A DNA stretch of 64,000 nt from Cellulomonas sp. PhB150 (GTDB lineage Bacteria; Actinomycetota; Actinomycetes; Actinomycetales; Cellulomonadaceae), in NCBI RefSeq assembly GCF_003755175.1, contig NZ_RKHX01000003.1:310001-374000 (forward strand). Direction: 5' to 3'. Of this stretch, positions 1-8,062 are shown piece by piece. The notes below the pieces were generated by a model. It did no database searches and was not told the DNA's origin. It saw only the letters and a program-made list of their open reading frames with translations. Numbering within the stretch: the first letter of the stretch is position 1; every line of letters starts with the position of its first letter. The position numbers were made by a program, and so were the translations under genes.

Positions 1-3000
1 CGGCCTCGGCGGCGGGGGCCGTGTACGGCTCGGGGATCGCGGGGATCGCACCCGTGTGCCAGGCGCGAGCCTCGTCGAGCGTGCGCTCGAAGTCGCTCGA
101 CGCCGGGGCGGCAGCAGCAGCGGCCGCTGCGGACCAGCCGGCGTAGCCGCTGTACGACGTGAACGCGCGGGCGGGCTCGGCGGCGGGCTGGGCCACCTCG
201 GGGGCGGTCCACTCGGCGGCCGGCGTCTCCACGACGGGCTCCTCGACGACCGGCTCCTCGACGACCGGAGCGGTCCACTCGGCAGCGGGCTCGGCCCACT
301 CCGCGGCGGGCTCCTCGACGACGGGCTCCTCCACGGCGGGAGCGGTCCACTCAGCGGCGGGCTCCTCGACGGTCGGAGCGGTCCACTCAGCGGCAGGCTC
401 CTCGACGGCCGGAGCAGTCCACTCGGCGACCTCGGGAGCTGCCCATGCGGCGGCGGGCTCCTCCACGACAGGGGCGGTCCACTCGGCGGCGGGCTCGGCG
501 ACCTCCGGAGCGGTCCACTCGGGAGCAGTCCACTCGGCAGCGGGCTCCTCCACCACAGGAGCAGTCCACTCAGCAGCAGGCTCCTCCACGACGGGAGCAG
601 TCCACTCAGCAGCAGGGTCCTCCACGACAGGAGCAGTCCACTCGGCGGCGGGCTCGGCGGCGGCCTCCGGAGCAGTCCACTCGGGAGCAGTCCACTCAGC
701 AGCAGGCTCCTCCACAGCGGGAGCAGTCCACTCGGCGGCCGGAGCCGCCCACTCGCCGGCGGGCTCCTCGTCGGAGACCAGGCCGGGGACCTCGTCGGCG
801 GCCGCGTCGGCGTGGACGGGAGCCCAGGGCTCGTCGTCCTCGTCGACCAGCGACGGCACCACGATCGGCGCGACTGGCGCGGCGTGCGCACCGCCGAGCG
901 CCATCCACGGGGCGCGCACCGGGTCGGCGGCCGGCGCGGAGGCGGACTCGGACGCGACGTCCTCGTCGGCGGCGACCTCGGCGGCCGTGCGGCCGCGGAA
1001 GCCGGAGAACAGGCCGGCGCGGGCCGCGGGCGAGGCCGGCGTCGTCGCGGCGGGGGCCTCGGCGTCCGGCTGCTGCCACGCGGCGGTGCCCGCACGGGTG
1101 CGGCTCGGCAGTCCACCGGCACCGGGGTTGACGGTCTCGGGGGACCAGTCGGCACCGGGGGTGGAGATGTCGGCCGTCAGGTTGCCGCTCGGGGCGTCGG
1201 GCAGGACCAGGTTGTCCTCGTCGAACGTCTTGCGGGGACGCGAGGGCAGGCCGACGACGGGGATCGCGGCGGACTCGTCGGACGCCTCGTCACCCTCGCC
1301 ACGACGACGACGCGGCAGGCCGAGCGACGTCTCGCCATCGGTGAGCGCGGCCAGGTCGACGGCCTCGGCGACGGGCGCCTCGCTCTCGACGAGGGCGGCC
1401 AGCTCGGCGGGCGAGTCGGGGGCCGTGCCGTAGAGCGCGGTCTCGGTCGCGGCGAACAGGTGCGCCGGGAACAGGACCGTGGTCTCCGTGCCGGTGCCGT
1501 TGGGCGCCTTCGCGAGCTGCACCGCCGCGCCGAGGCGGTGGGCGATGCGGCCGACGACGAAGAGGCCGAGGCGCTGGGCGCCGAGCATCTCGCCGGCACC
1601 GGTCGACGCGATCTTGGCGTTGGCGGCCTCGATCTCGGCGTCCGACATGCCCAGTCCGCTGTCGACGACCTTGACGGCCACGAACTGGCCCACGACGCCG
1701 GTGGAGACCGTGACGGCCGTCTCCGGCTCGGAGAACACGGTGGCGTTCTCCAGCAGCTCGGCGAGCAGGTGCGCGGCACCCAGGGCGTTGAAGCCGAGCA
1801 TGTGGGGGTCGACCTGCAGGTCGAGCTCGATGCGGTCGTACTGCTCGATCTCCGAGGAGGCCGTGCGGATCACGTCGGACAGCGGCATGGCGTCGCGCAG
1901 GCGGCGACCGGAGTCGATGCCGGCGAGCACGAGGAGGGACTCCGCGTTACGACGCATCCGGGTGGCGAGGTGGTCGAGGCGGAACAGGTTGGCCAGCGTG
2001 CTCGGGTCTTCCTCGGCGCGCTCGAGCGAGTCGATGAACGACAGCTGGCGGTTGAGCAGGACCTGGTCGCGGCGGGCGACGTTGACGAACATCTCAGCGA
2101 TGGAGCCACGCAGGGCGGCCTGCTCCTGGGCGACCGCGACGGTCGTCGCGTTCACCGAGTTGAACGCTGCGGCCAGTCGGCCGACCTCGTCCATCGACGT
2201 CACGGGGATCGGCGCGAGCGTGATCTCCGGGCCCTCACCCGGGGTGGCCACCTGCTCGACGAGTCGCGGCAGCTGCTCGCGGACGTTCGAGGCGGCCGAG
2301 GTCAGGCGACGCAGCGGGTTCACGATGCCACGGGCGACGAACAGCGCGAACAGCAGCGACAGGATGACGGCGGCGATGGTGATGCCGATGGTCAGGATGG
2401 CGGTCTGGCGGGCGCTGGACACGTCGTTCGAGGCGAGGTCGTCGGCGCGCTGCAGGACCGCGTCGCTCGTCTCGACGATGCCGGCGAGCTGGGAGTTGAC
2501 ATCCTCGACGTACTCGGGGACGACGAGCTGGTTGACCAGCGTCTCGCTGCCCGAGGTCAGGCGGAGCCGCTCCTGCGAGAACCGCGACGTGGGCTGGCCG
2601 GCGGGCATCGCGATGTCGGTGTCGAGGCGGTTGACGTAGTCCGCGGACTGCGACCGGGCCGTCTCGGTGTTACGCGCGGCCTCGTCGTACGCGGCGGCCG
2701 TGATCGCGTTGATCGAGCCGCCGCCGGACATCACGAGGCCCTGGATCATCTCGGTGACGAGCTTGTTCGACAGGCCCTGGATCGACCCGAAGGCGTTGAG
2801 CGAGGCACCGACGTCGCGGTTGTCGAGGTAGGTGGCGATCTGCGCGACGAGCTCGAGCTCACCGTTGGTGATCTCCGCGTAGTTGAACGCCGCCGTACCG
2901 GTACCAGCGGCCAACGACGACCCGTTGCGCGCGGCGACGAGGTTCGTGTTGTAGCTCATCTGGACGTCTTCGAAGCTGTTGACGATGCGGTCGGGGAAGA

Positions 3001-3301
3001 GGCTCAGGTCGAGGTCGCCGGTGACCTTGCGGACCTCCGCGAGCGCGGCGTCCGTCTGGGCCCGCGCCGCCGCGAGCTCTTCCTTCTTCGCACCGGTCAG
3101 GGTCGCGACACGCTCGGTCTCGATCGCGCTCGAGAGGGGCTTGTACGCCTCGAGGGTCTTGATGACCTCAGCAGCGGCCGAGGCCGACTGGTAGGTCTTC
3201 ACCGAACCGTACGAGATGTACGCACCGGCGACGAGCAGCACGATCATGGGGACGGCGAGAACCGCCATCACCTTGGCGCGAATGCCAAGCCGTCGCAGCA
3301 T
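1..3301 (-). CDS. NIT-domain sensor histidine kinase with a repetitive Pro/Ala/Glu-rich tail (C-terminus cut by window edge)
   Basis: Membrane sensor kinase of the nitrate/nitrite-sensing (NIT) family, related to CvnA kinases of actinobacterial conservons. The start is the ATG at 3301, preceded by a GGAAGG ribosome site. A first membrane helix (about residues 9-28) is followed by a helical extracytoplasmic sensor (about 40-300), a second helix (about 307-330), HAMP, and a HATPase with N-box ELLEN (near 515), VDSGLGM and RLGLFVVG. I see no classical H-box histidine motif; the nearest match is RLDHLATRM near residue 442, as is usual in this family. After about residue 690 comes a long low-complexity tail containing 14 EWTAP motifs. 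Cvn operons continue with roadblock, DUF742 and GTPase genes, which would lie beyond the left edge; that is inference. At least 1,100 residues are visible. Confidence 0.9.
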   Translation of the reverse strand, partial: MLRRLGIRAKVMAVLAVPMIVLLVAGAYISYGSVKTYQSASAAAEVIKTLEAYKPLSSAIETERVATLTGAKKEELAAARAQTDAALAEVRKVTGDLDLSLFPDRIVNSFEDVQMSYNTNLVAARNGSSLAAGTGTAAFNYAEITNGELELVAQIATYLDNRDVGASLNAFGSIQGLSNKLVTEMIQGLVMSGGGSINAITAAAYDEAARNTETARSQSADYVNRLDTDIAMPAGQPTSRFSQERLRLTSGSETLVNQLVVPEYVEDVNSQLAGIVETSDAVLQRADDLASNDVSSARQTAILTIGITIAAVILSLLFALFVARGIVNPLRRLTSAASNVREQLPRLVEQVATPGEGPEITLAPIPVTSMDEVGRLAAAFNSVNATTVAVAQEQAALRGSIAEMFVNVARRDQVLLNRQLSFIDSLERAEEDPSTLANLFRLDHLATRMRRNAESLLVLAGIDSGRRLRDAMPLSDVIRTASSEIEQYDRIELDLQVDPHMLGFNALGAAHLLAELLENATVFSEPETAVTVSTGVVGQFVAVKVVDSGLGMSDAEIEAANAKIASTGAGEMLGAQRLGLFVVGRIAHRLGAAVQLAKAPNGTGTETTVLFPAHLFAATETALYGTAPDSPAELAALVESEAPVAEAVDLAALTDGETSLGLPRRRRGEGDEASDESAAIPVVGLPSRPRKTFDEDNLVLPDAPSGNLTADISTPGADWSPETVNPGAGGLPSRTRAGTAAWQQPDAEAPAATTPASPAARAGLFSGFRGRTAAEVAADEDVASESASAPAADPVRAPWMALGGAHAAPVAPIVVPSLVDEDDEPWAPVHADAAADEVPGLVSDEEPAGEWAAPAAEWTAPAVEEPAAEWTAPEWTAPEAAAEPAAEWTAPVVEDPAAEWTAPVVEEPAAEWTAPVVEEPAAEWTAPEWTAPEVAEPAAEWTAPVVEEPAAAWAAPEVAEWTAPAVEEPAAEWTAPTVEEPAAEWTAPAVEEPVVEEPAAEWAEPAAEWTAPVVEEPVVEEPVVETPAAEWTAPEVAQPAAEPARAFTSYSGYAGWSAAAAAAAAPASSDFERTLDEARAWHTGAIPAIPEPYTAPAAEA
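206..745 (-). repeat. In-frame minisatellite coding for EWTAP-x-VEEPA repeats
   Basis: Inside the kinase gene the core GTCCACTC, read on the plus strand, occurs 14 times. Spacing is mostly 36 bp with shorter or longer variants, each a multiple of three. The encoded unit is about PAAEWTAPVVEEP. Neighbouring copies differ by single bases, so the array looks recently expanded by slippage or recombination and its length should vary between strains. Confidence 0.9.
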
Positions 3302-3342
3302 GTCGATCCCTTCCTTCACCCGACTCTGGGTGTCACCCGCGT

Positions 3343-3362
3343 TCGATCAGCGATCTGATCGA
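3343..3362. promoter_or_regulatory. Perfect inverted repeat in a divergent promoter region
   Basis: TCGATCAG-CGAT-CTGATCGA is an 8-bp perfect inverted repeat 42 bp upstream of the kinase start. It lies in the 207-bp gap between the kinase and the divergent quinone oxidoreductase. Size and position suit a dimeric repressor site, but no regulator is identified. A second small hairpin (CCGGCG-gata-CGCCGG, 3445-3460) lies nearer the oxidoreductase. Confidence 0.35.
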
Positions 3363-3508
3363 TCCGTGGAGTCCCCGTTCGCAACTCATCGGCTCTTGGA
3401 CGGAGGACCATTAGCCCGCGGCAGAGTTTGCCATGGACCTCACCCCGGCGGATACGCCGGTTTGGTCCGGGCCTGTGGTAGTTCGTCACGGACGATACGG
3501 TCGTCATC

Positions 3509-4480
3509 GTGCGAGCAGTGGTGATCTCCGAACCGGGCGATCCGGACGTCATGGTGGTGGACGAGGTCGACGAGCCGATCCTCGGGCCCGCGGATCTTCT
3601 CATCCAGGTGGCCTCCGCGGGGGTCAACCGCGCCGATCTCCTGCAAAGAAGTGGGAACTACCCTCCGCCGCCCGGCGCGCCCGCGTGGCCCGGCATGGAG
3701 GTCGCCGGCGAGGTGCTGGTCGGCCAGCCGGGGTTCCCCGTCGGTTCCCGCTCCGCGGCCCTGCTCGCGGGGGGCGGCTACGCGGAGCGCGTCGTCGTCC
3801 CGGCCGCGCTCGCGCTCGCCGTCCCCGACGGCCTCACGACGAGGGACGCGGCGGCACTGCCCGAGGCGCTCGCGACGGTGTGGTCCAACTTCGAGGCCGC
3901 CCACCTCGCGGCCGGCGAGACCGTGCTGGTCCGCGGCGGGTCCGGCGGCGTCGGCTCCGTGGCCGTCCAGGTGGCCCGCGAGGCGTACGGCGCGCGCACC
4001 CTGGCGACGGCCGGCGGACCCGCCCGCGTAGCCAGGCTCGCGGAGCTCGGCACCGACGTCCCCCTCGACCACCGCGCCGACGACCTGGTCGCGCAGGTGC
4101 TCGCCGCGACCGGCGGCCGGGGCGTCGACGTGATCCTCGACGTGCTCGGCGCCGGCGGCCTGGCCGACAACCTCGCGATGCTCGCCGACGGCGGGCGGCT
4201 GGTGGTCATCGGCATGCAGCGCGGGCGGAGGGCGGAGATCGACCTCGGCCTGCTGCTGAGCCGGCGGCTGTCGGTCATCGGCACCACCCTGCGATCGCGT
4301 GCGGCGCCGGACAAGGCGCGCATCATGGCCGGCGTCCGCGAGCACCTGTGGCCGCTCGTGGCCGAGGGGCGGATCCGGCCGATCGTGCACGCGGCCCTCC
4401 CGCTGGACCAGGCGCCCGCCGCGCACCGGCTGCTCGACTCCGGCGAGGTGTTCGGCAAGCTCCTGCTCGAACCGAGATAG
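3509..4480 (+). CDS. NAD(P)H quinone oxidoreductase, PIG3 family (zinc-free MDR)
   Basis: Medium-chain reductase of 323 residues, the normal length for PIG3-type NAD(P)H:quinone oxidoreductases, which reduce quinones in the cytoplasm. The N-terminal GroES-like part carries the family signature NYPPPPGAP followed by WPGMEVAGEV. The Rossmann nucleotide-binding motif GGSGGVG is at residues 143-149. The zinc-ligand cysteines of alcohol dehydrogenases are absent, as expected. The GTG start at 3509 is chosen because MRAVVISEPG matches the family N-terminus. The gene is monocistronic and divergent from the kinase. Its stop codon forms part of the left arm of a long palindrome that separates it from the convergent EamA gene. 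Its physiological quinone substrate is not known. Confidence 0.9.
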   Translation: MRAVVISEPGDPDVMVVDEVDEPILGPADLLIQVASAGVNRADLLQRSGNYPPPPGAPAWPGMEVAGEVLVGQPGFPVGSRSAALLAGGGYAERVVVPAALALAVPDGLTTRDAAALPEALATVWSNFEAAHLAAGETVLVRGGSGGVGSVAVQVAREAYGARTLATAGGPARVARLAELGTDVPLDHRADDLVAQVLAATGGRGVDVILDVLGAGGLADNLAMLADGGRLVVIGMQRGRRAEIDLGLLLSRRLSVIGTTLRSRAAPDKARIMAGVREHLWPLVAEGRIRPIVHAALPLDQAPAAHRLLDSGEVFGKLLLEPR

Positions 4481-4556
4481 CCGCACTTGTGACTGGTGCT
4501 CACTCCTGTGGCACCCGCGAGTGCTCAGGAGTTCACTCGCGACACAAGTGCGGCTA
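4478..4556. repeat. Long palindromic intergenic element, family A copy 1
   Basis: The outer arms TAGCCGCACTTGTG (4478-4491) and CACAAGTGCGGCTA (4543-4556) are perfect complements. Inside them the arms pair imperfectly and then pair again at ACTCCT/AGGAGT, around a loop of about 20 nt. The right arm read inward gives CTTGTGTCGCGAGTGAACTC, which closely matches the corresponding arm at 59566-59649. Here it sits between two convergent genes and could act as a bidirectional terminator. The second copy lies in a divergent promoter region, so termination cannot be the only explanation. Confidence 0.75.
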
Positions 4557-4567
4557 GGTCGGGCCAC

Positions 4568-5425
4568 CTACGCCGGCGGGGGCGCCTCGTCAGGCGCGTC
4601 GGAGGCGCGGGCGGTGAGCGCGATCGCACCGGAGACCAGCAGCAGGCCGACGACCTCCAGCCCGTGCGGGACCTGGTGCAGCGCGACGGCGCCGACCACC
4701 GCCGCGGTCGCGGGCAGCAGCGCCAGCAGGACCGCGAACGTGGCCGGCCGCATCCGCCGCAGCACCACCTGCTCGATCGCGTACGGGATGACCGAGGACA
4801 GCACGCCCACGCCGACGACGGCCACCAGGAGCGCCGGGTCGTCGAGCACCGGCGCCGCCCCCGCCGCCAGGAACGGTGCGAACGCGAGCGCCCCCGCGGT
4901 CATCGCGACGGCCAACCCGGTCACTCCCCCGCTCGCTGCGGTGGCCACGCGCCGGCCGAGCAGGATGTAGCCGGCCCACAGCGCGGCGGCGAGCAGCGCC
5001 GCGACGAGCCCGGTCCGCGCGTCCGCACCGCCGTCCAGGCTGACGCCCGCGAGCAGCACGACCCCGACGGCCGCGACCCCGATCGCCACCCGGTCCCGCC
5101 ACCCGTGCCCGGTCAGCGCCGCCACGGCCACCGGCCCGGCGAACTCGATCGCCACCGCGGTGCCGAGCGGCAGGTGGTCGATGGCGACGTAGAACGACAC
5201 GTTCATCGCCGCGAGCACCACGCCGAACAGCAGGACGGTACCCAGGTCGCGCCGCGTCCAGCGGGTGCGCCAGGGACGACGCCAGACGACGAGCACCACG
5301 GCCGCCACGAGGATGCGCAGCCACGCGACCGTGGGCGCGGCGAGCGTCGCGAACAGCCCGACCGCGAGCGCCGCACCGGCGTACTGCGCGAGCCCCGACA
5401 GGACGAACAGCAGGGGTGCGGGCAC
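4568..5425 (-). CDS. EamA/RhtA-like metabolite exporter (DMT superfamily)
   Basis: Integral membrane protein of 285 residues with about ten hydrophobic helices arranged as two EamA repeats, the standard size for drug/metabolite transporters. The N-terminal LSGLAQYAGAALAVGLFA and the second-half stretch SSVIPYAIEQVVLRRM resemble RhtA-type amino-acid or homoserine exporters. The substrate cannot be read from sequence. The GTG start at 5425 begins directly with the first helix. It lies 15 bp downstream of the response regulator gene on the same strand, so the two may be co-transcribed, although their functions look unrelated. Confidence 0.85.
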   Translation of the reverse strand: MPAPLLFVLSGLAQYAGAALAVGLFATLAAPTVAWLRILVAAVVLVVWRRPWRTRWTRRDLGTVLLFGVVLAAMNVSFYVAIDHLPLGTAVAIEFAGPVAVAALTGHGWRDRVAIGVAAVGVVLLAGVSLDGGADARTGLVAALLAAALWAGYILLGRRVATAASGGVTGLAVAMTAGALAFAPFLAAGAAPVLDDPALLVAVVGVGVLSSVIPYAIEQVVLRRMRPATFAVLLALLPATAAVVGAVALHQVPHGLEVVGLLLVSGAIALTARASDAPDEAPPPA

Positions 5426-5440
5426 CGGCCCAGGCTAGGG

Positions 5441-5884
5441 CTACGAGCTCGCGGGGAGGCGGGCGACGTCGAGGTAGAAGGTGCTGATCCGCCGCACGGC
5501 GCCGGTGAACGCGTCCCAGTCGAGCGGCTTGGAGACGTAGGCGTTCGCGTGCGCCGAGTACGCACGGACGATGTCCTCCTCGGCGTCGGAGGTCGTCAGC
5601 ACCACGACGGGGATCGGCGCGAGGTCCGCGTCAGCCTTGATGCGCTCGAGGACCTCGCGCCCGTTCACCTTCGGCAGGTTGAGGTCCAGCAGGATCAGCG
5701 TCGGCCGCGGTGCACCAGCGTGGGTGTCCCGGTGGTAGAGGTAGTCGAGCGCCTCCTGGCCGTCCTCCACGCTCGCGAGGGCGCTGGCCGCGCCGTGCTG
5801 CTCGAAGACTTCTTGAACCAGGAGCCGATCCCCGGGGTCGTCCTCGACGAGGAGGACCGAGGGAGCGATCGCTGCAGAGACCAT
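5441..5884 (-). CDS. Single-domain response regulator, Rcp1/CheY-like
   Basis: Stand-alone receiver domain of 147 residues with no output domain. The acidic pocket is VEDDPGD (D15/D16), the phospho-acceptor is D67 in LLDLNLPKVNG, the switch threonine lies in VVLTTSD, and the conserved lysine in YVSKP. LDLNLP and the insert around HRDTHAG are typical of the Rcp1 subfamily that partners phytochrome-like or PAS-containing kinases. The ATG at 5884 is used because the receiver fold starts about ten residues later; no strong ribosome site is visible. No partner kinase lies next to it. The large kinase at the left edge has its own conservon-type logic and is an unlikely partner. Confidence 0.9.
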   Translation of the reverse strand: MVSAAIAPSVLLVEDDPGDRLLVQEVFEQHGAASALASVEDGQEALDYLYHRDTHAGAPRPTLILLDLNLPKVNGREVLERIKADADLAPIPVVVLTTSDAEEDIVRAYSAHANAYVSKPLDWDAFTGAVRRISTFYLDVARLPASS

Positions 5885-5952
5885 GGTGACCAGTGTGGCA
5901 GGTTGATCATGGTGTTCGCACTGGTCACGGCACCCTCGCGGTTCGTGATGCG

Positions 5953-5971
5953 CGCGCCTTCTCGAGGCGCG
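5953..5971 (+). other. Small hairpin ahead of the lipoprotein start
   Basis: CGCGCCT-TCTCG-AGGCGCG forms a perfect 7-bp stem 12 nt upstream of the lipoprotein ATG, where a ribosome site would be expected. No good Shine-Dalgarno sequence is visible. It may lower translation of the first gene of the operon, or be chance in GC-rich DNA. Confidence 0.25.
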
Positions 5972-5982
5972 ACGATGCGCGC

Positions 5983-6450
5983 ATGACTCTTGTGCGCCGG
6001 GTCGCCGGCCCAGCTGCCGCCGCTGTGGCGGTCGCGTCGCTCGCCAGCTGCTCACTGGGGGGCGCTACCGGGACCGAGGCGACACAACCGCTCGGCGACG
6101 CCGTCGATGCCGCATCCTCGGCGGTCGCGACGTCGCAGCTGGCGACCGACCTGCTGGTCCGCCACCGCGCCACCGCGACCGTCGTCGACACCGCCTTGCT
6201 CGACCAGATCCACGTCCTCGACTCCTCGACGTTCGCGCTCATGACGGCCCTGCCGGGTGACCCGGCCGCGATCGATCTGCGCGGCGACGCGATCCAGGCG
6301 GTCGCCGACGCGGCGGCGGCGGTCGCGGACGCGCGCGCCTGGACGAACAGCGCTCGCACCTCACCTGCACGGACAGCCGGGGTGGTCGGGTCGCTCGATG
6401 ACAGCGCGGACGCCCTCGACGAGGTCTCCGCAGCGATCGAGGGCTCGTGA
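5983..6450 (+). CDS. Small predicted lipoprotein leading the Nramp-like operon
   Basis: Predicted exported lipoprotein of 155 residues. The N-terminus has two arginines, an Ala/Val-rich helix and a lipobox SLASC with the acylated cysteine at position 23. The mature part is Ala/Asp-rich and helical, with repeated VADA-type stretches. I recognise no family. The ATG at 5983 gives a textbook type II signal peptide; an upstream extension would bury it. The gene ends in a GTGA overlap with the Nramp-like transporter, so it is translated with it and may be an accessory or surface component. That role is inferred from position only. Confidence 0.75.
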   Translation: MTLVRRVAGPAAAAVAVASLASCSLGGATGTEATQPLGDAVDAASSAVATSQLATDLLVRHRATATVVDTALLDQIHVLDSSTFALMTALPGDPAAIDLRGDAIQAVADAAAAVADARAWTNSARTSPARTAGVVGSLDDSADALDEVSAAIEGS

Positions 6451-7676
6451 AACGGCTCCTCGGCGTCGCTCTCGGCGTTCTCACGGCGATCGGCGGGTTC
6501 CTGGACATCGGGGACCTCGTCACGAACGCCGTCGTCGGGTCCCGGTTCGGCCTGTCGTTGGCCTGGGTGGTCGTCGTGGGGGTCGTCGGGATCTGCCTCT
6601 TCGCCCAGATGTCCGGCCGGGTGGCCGCCGTCAGCGGACGGGCGACGTTCGAGATCATCCGCGAGCGGCTCGGACCCCGGGCCGCCGGAGCGAACCTCGC
6701 CGCGTCGTTCCTCATCAACGTCCTGACCCTGACCGCGGAGGTCGGCGGCATCGCGCTCGCCCTGCAGCTGGCCAGCAGCGTCGAGCCTCGGCTGTGGGTG
6801 CCCGTCGCCGCACTCGCAGTCTGGTTCGTCCTGTGGCGCGTGAAGTTCTCGATCATGGAGAACGTCACCGGCCTCGTCGGCCTGACGCTCGTCGTCTTCG
6901 CCGTCGCCCTGTTCAAGCTGGGACCTGACTGGGGCGACCTCGCGCAGCAGGCGATGACGCTCGCCCCCACCAGCACCGAGACGTGGCCCACGTACTGGTA
7001 CTACGCGATCGCGCTCTTCGGAGCGGCGATGACGCCCTACGAGGTGTTCTTCTTCTCCTCGGGCGCCGTCGAGGAGAAGTGGACGGCCAAGGACGTCGGG
7101 CAGTCGCGCCTGAACGTCCTGATCGGCTTCCCCTTCGGGGGCGTGCTGTCCATCGCGATCGCCGCCTGCGCCGCGGTCGTGTTCCTGCCGCAGGCGATCG
7201 AGGTCGACTCCCTGTCCCAGATCGTGCTGCCGGTCGCGCTCGCCGGCGGCAAGCTCGCCCTGGCCGTGGTGATCGTCGGCATCGTCGCCGCGACCTTCGG
7301 GGCGGCGCTCGAGACGTCGCTCTCCAGCGGCTACACGCTGGCGCAGTTCCTGGGCTGGTCGTGGGGCAAGTTCCGCCGGCCCACCCAGGCGGCGCGCTTC
7401 CACCTCACGATGATCGTCGCGCTGCTGATCGGCGTCGCGATCCTCATGACGAGCGTGGACCCGGTCAAGGTCACCGAGTTCTCGGTCGTTTTCTCGGCCA
7501 TCGCCCTGCCGCTGACCTACCTGCCGATCCTCGTCGTCGCGAACGACCCCGAGTACATGGGCAAGCACGTCAACGGCCGGGCGACCAATGCGCTGGCCAT
7601 GGTCTACCTCGTCATCATCCTCGTCGCGTCGCTCGCGGCGATCCCCCTCATGATCGCGACGGGAGCCGGCTCATGA
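6447..7676 (+). CDS. Divergent Nramp-family transporter with altered metal-site motifs
   Basis: Polytopic membrane protein of 409 residues with the Nramp (SLC11, MntH-like) fold and about 11 helices. Canonical Nramps bind manganese or iron through DPGN in helix 1 and MPH in helix 6. Here helix 1 reads GFLDIGDLV (D20, D23), keeping the aspartate but losing the asparagine. Helix 6 reads AMTPYEVFF (T196-P197-Y198), losing methionine and histidine. Loss of the soft methionine ligand suggests a harder ion such as magnesium, or another substrate; this is inference. The GTG start overlaps the lipoprotein stop and the stop overlaps the next ATG, giving a tight four-gene operon with two PRC-barrel proteins. 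Confidence 0.85.
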   Translation: MKRLLGVALGVLTAIGGFLDIGDLVTNAVVGSRFGLSLAWVVVVGVVGICLFAQMSGRVAAVSGRATFEIIRERLGPRAAGANLAASFLINVLTLTAEVGGIALALQLASSVEPRLWVPVAALAVWFVLWRVKFSIMENVTGLVGLTLVVFAVALFKLGPDWGDLAQQAMTLAPTSTETWPTYWYYAIALFGAAMTPYEVFFFSSGAVEEKWTAKDVGQSRLNVLIGFPFGGVLSIAIAACAAVVFLPQAIEVDSLSQIVLPVALAGGKLALAVVIVGIVAATFGAALETSLSSGYTLAQFLGWSWGKFRRPTQAARFHLTMIVALLIGVAILMTSVDPVKVTEFSVVFSAIALPLTYLPILVVANDPEYMGKHVNGRATNALAMVYLVIILVASLAAIPLMIATGAGS

Positions 7677-8062
7677 CGTACGCGCAGGACCCACCGCAGG
7701 CCGGGCGCGTCCTCGACGCGCGACTGCACCTGCTCGACCGCCAGCTGCTCGACGTCGACGACGTCCCGATCACCACGATCGACGACCTGGAGGTGCTCGG
7801 CACAGACGGCGACCCCGACCCCTCCGGCGGCCACGCGGTCCTCACGAGCCTGCTCACCGGGCCCGTCCTGGGGACGCGCCTGTTCGGCGGACGCCCGCCG
7901 TCCTCGCGGCTGGAACGGATCCGCTGGTCCCACGTCGCTGACGTCGGGACGGCGGTGCGCCTGGGCATCCATGGTGAGGAGCTCGACGCGACCTGGGTCG
8001 AGCGGTGGGTCCGCGACCACATCATCGGCCGCATCCCGGGAGGGCGCCATGATCCTGAGTGA
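7673..8062 (+). CDS. PRC-barrel domain protein, first of two
   Basis: Soluble protein of 129 residues. Residues about 12-60 (LDARLHLLDRQLLDVDDVP, then TIDDLE) match the beta-barrel PRC fold found in photosynthetic reaction-centre H subunits, RimM and the N-terminal part of actinobacterial MgtE-type proteins. The C-terminal half, ending in HIIGRIPGG, looks helical. The ATG at 7673 overlaps the transporter stop (ATGA) and the 3' end overlaps the next gene by 14 bp. Such close coupling suggests it is a cytoplasmic accessory or regulatory subunit of the transporter. That is inferred from context and from PRC domains near other ion carriers. Confidence 0.75.
   Translation: MTYAQDPPQAGRVLDARLHLLDRQLLDVDDVPITTIDDLEVLGTDGDPDPSGGHAVLTSLLTGPVLGTRLFGGRPPSSRLERIRWSHVADVGTAVRLGIHGEELDATWVERWVRDHIIGRIPGGRHDPE

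Noticed and set aside
206-745. Regular short repeats that could suggest a CRISPR array
   Set aside because: The repeats are in frame, encode EWTAP units, have no unique spacers, and sit inside a long gene without cas genes nearby.
56-3358. A plus-strand reading of 1,100 residues
   Set aside because: It is the shadow of the sensor kinase on the minus strand, which has domains, a ribosome site and normal codon use. The plus-strand protein is Arg/Gly-rich with no family features.
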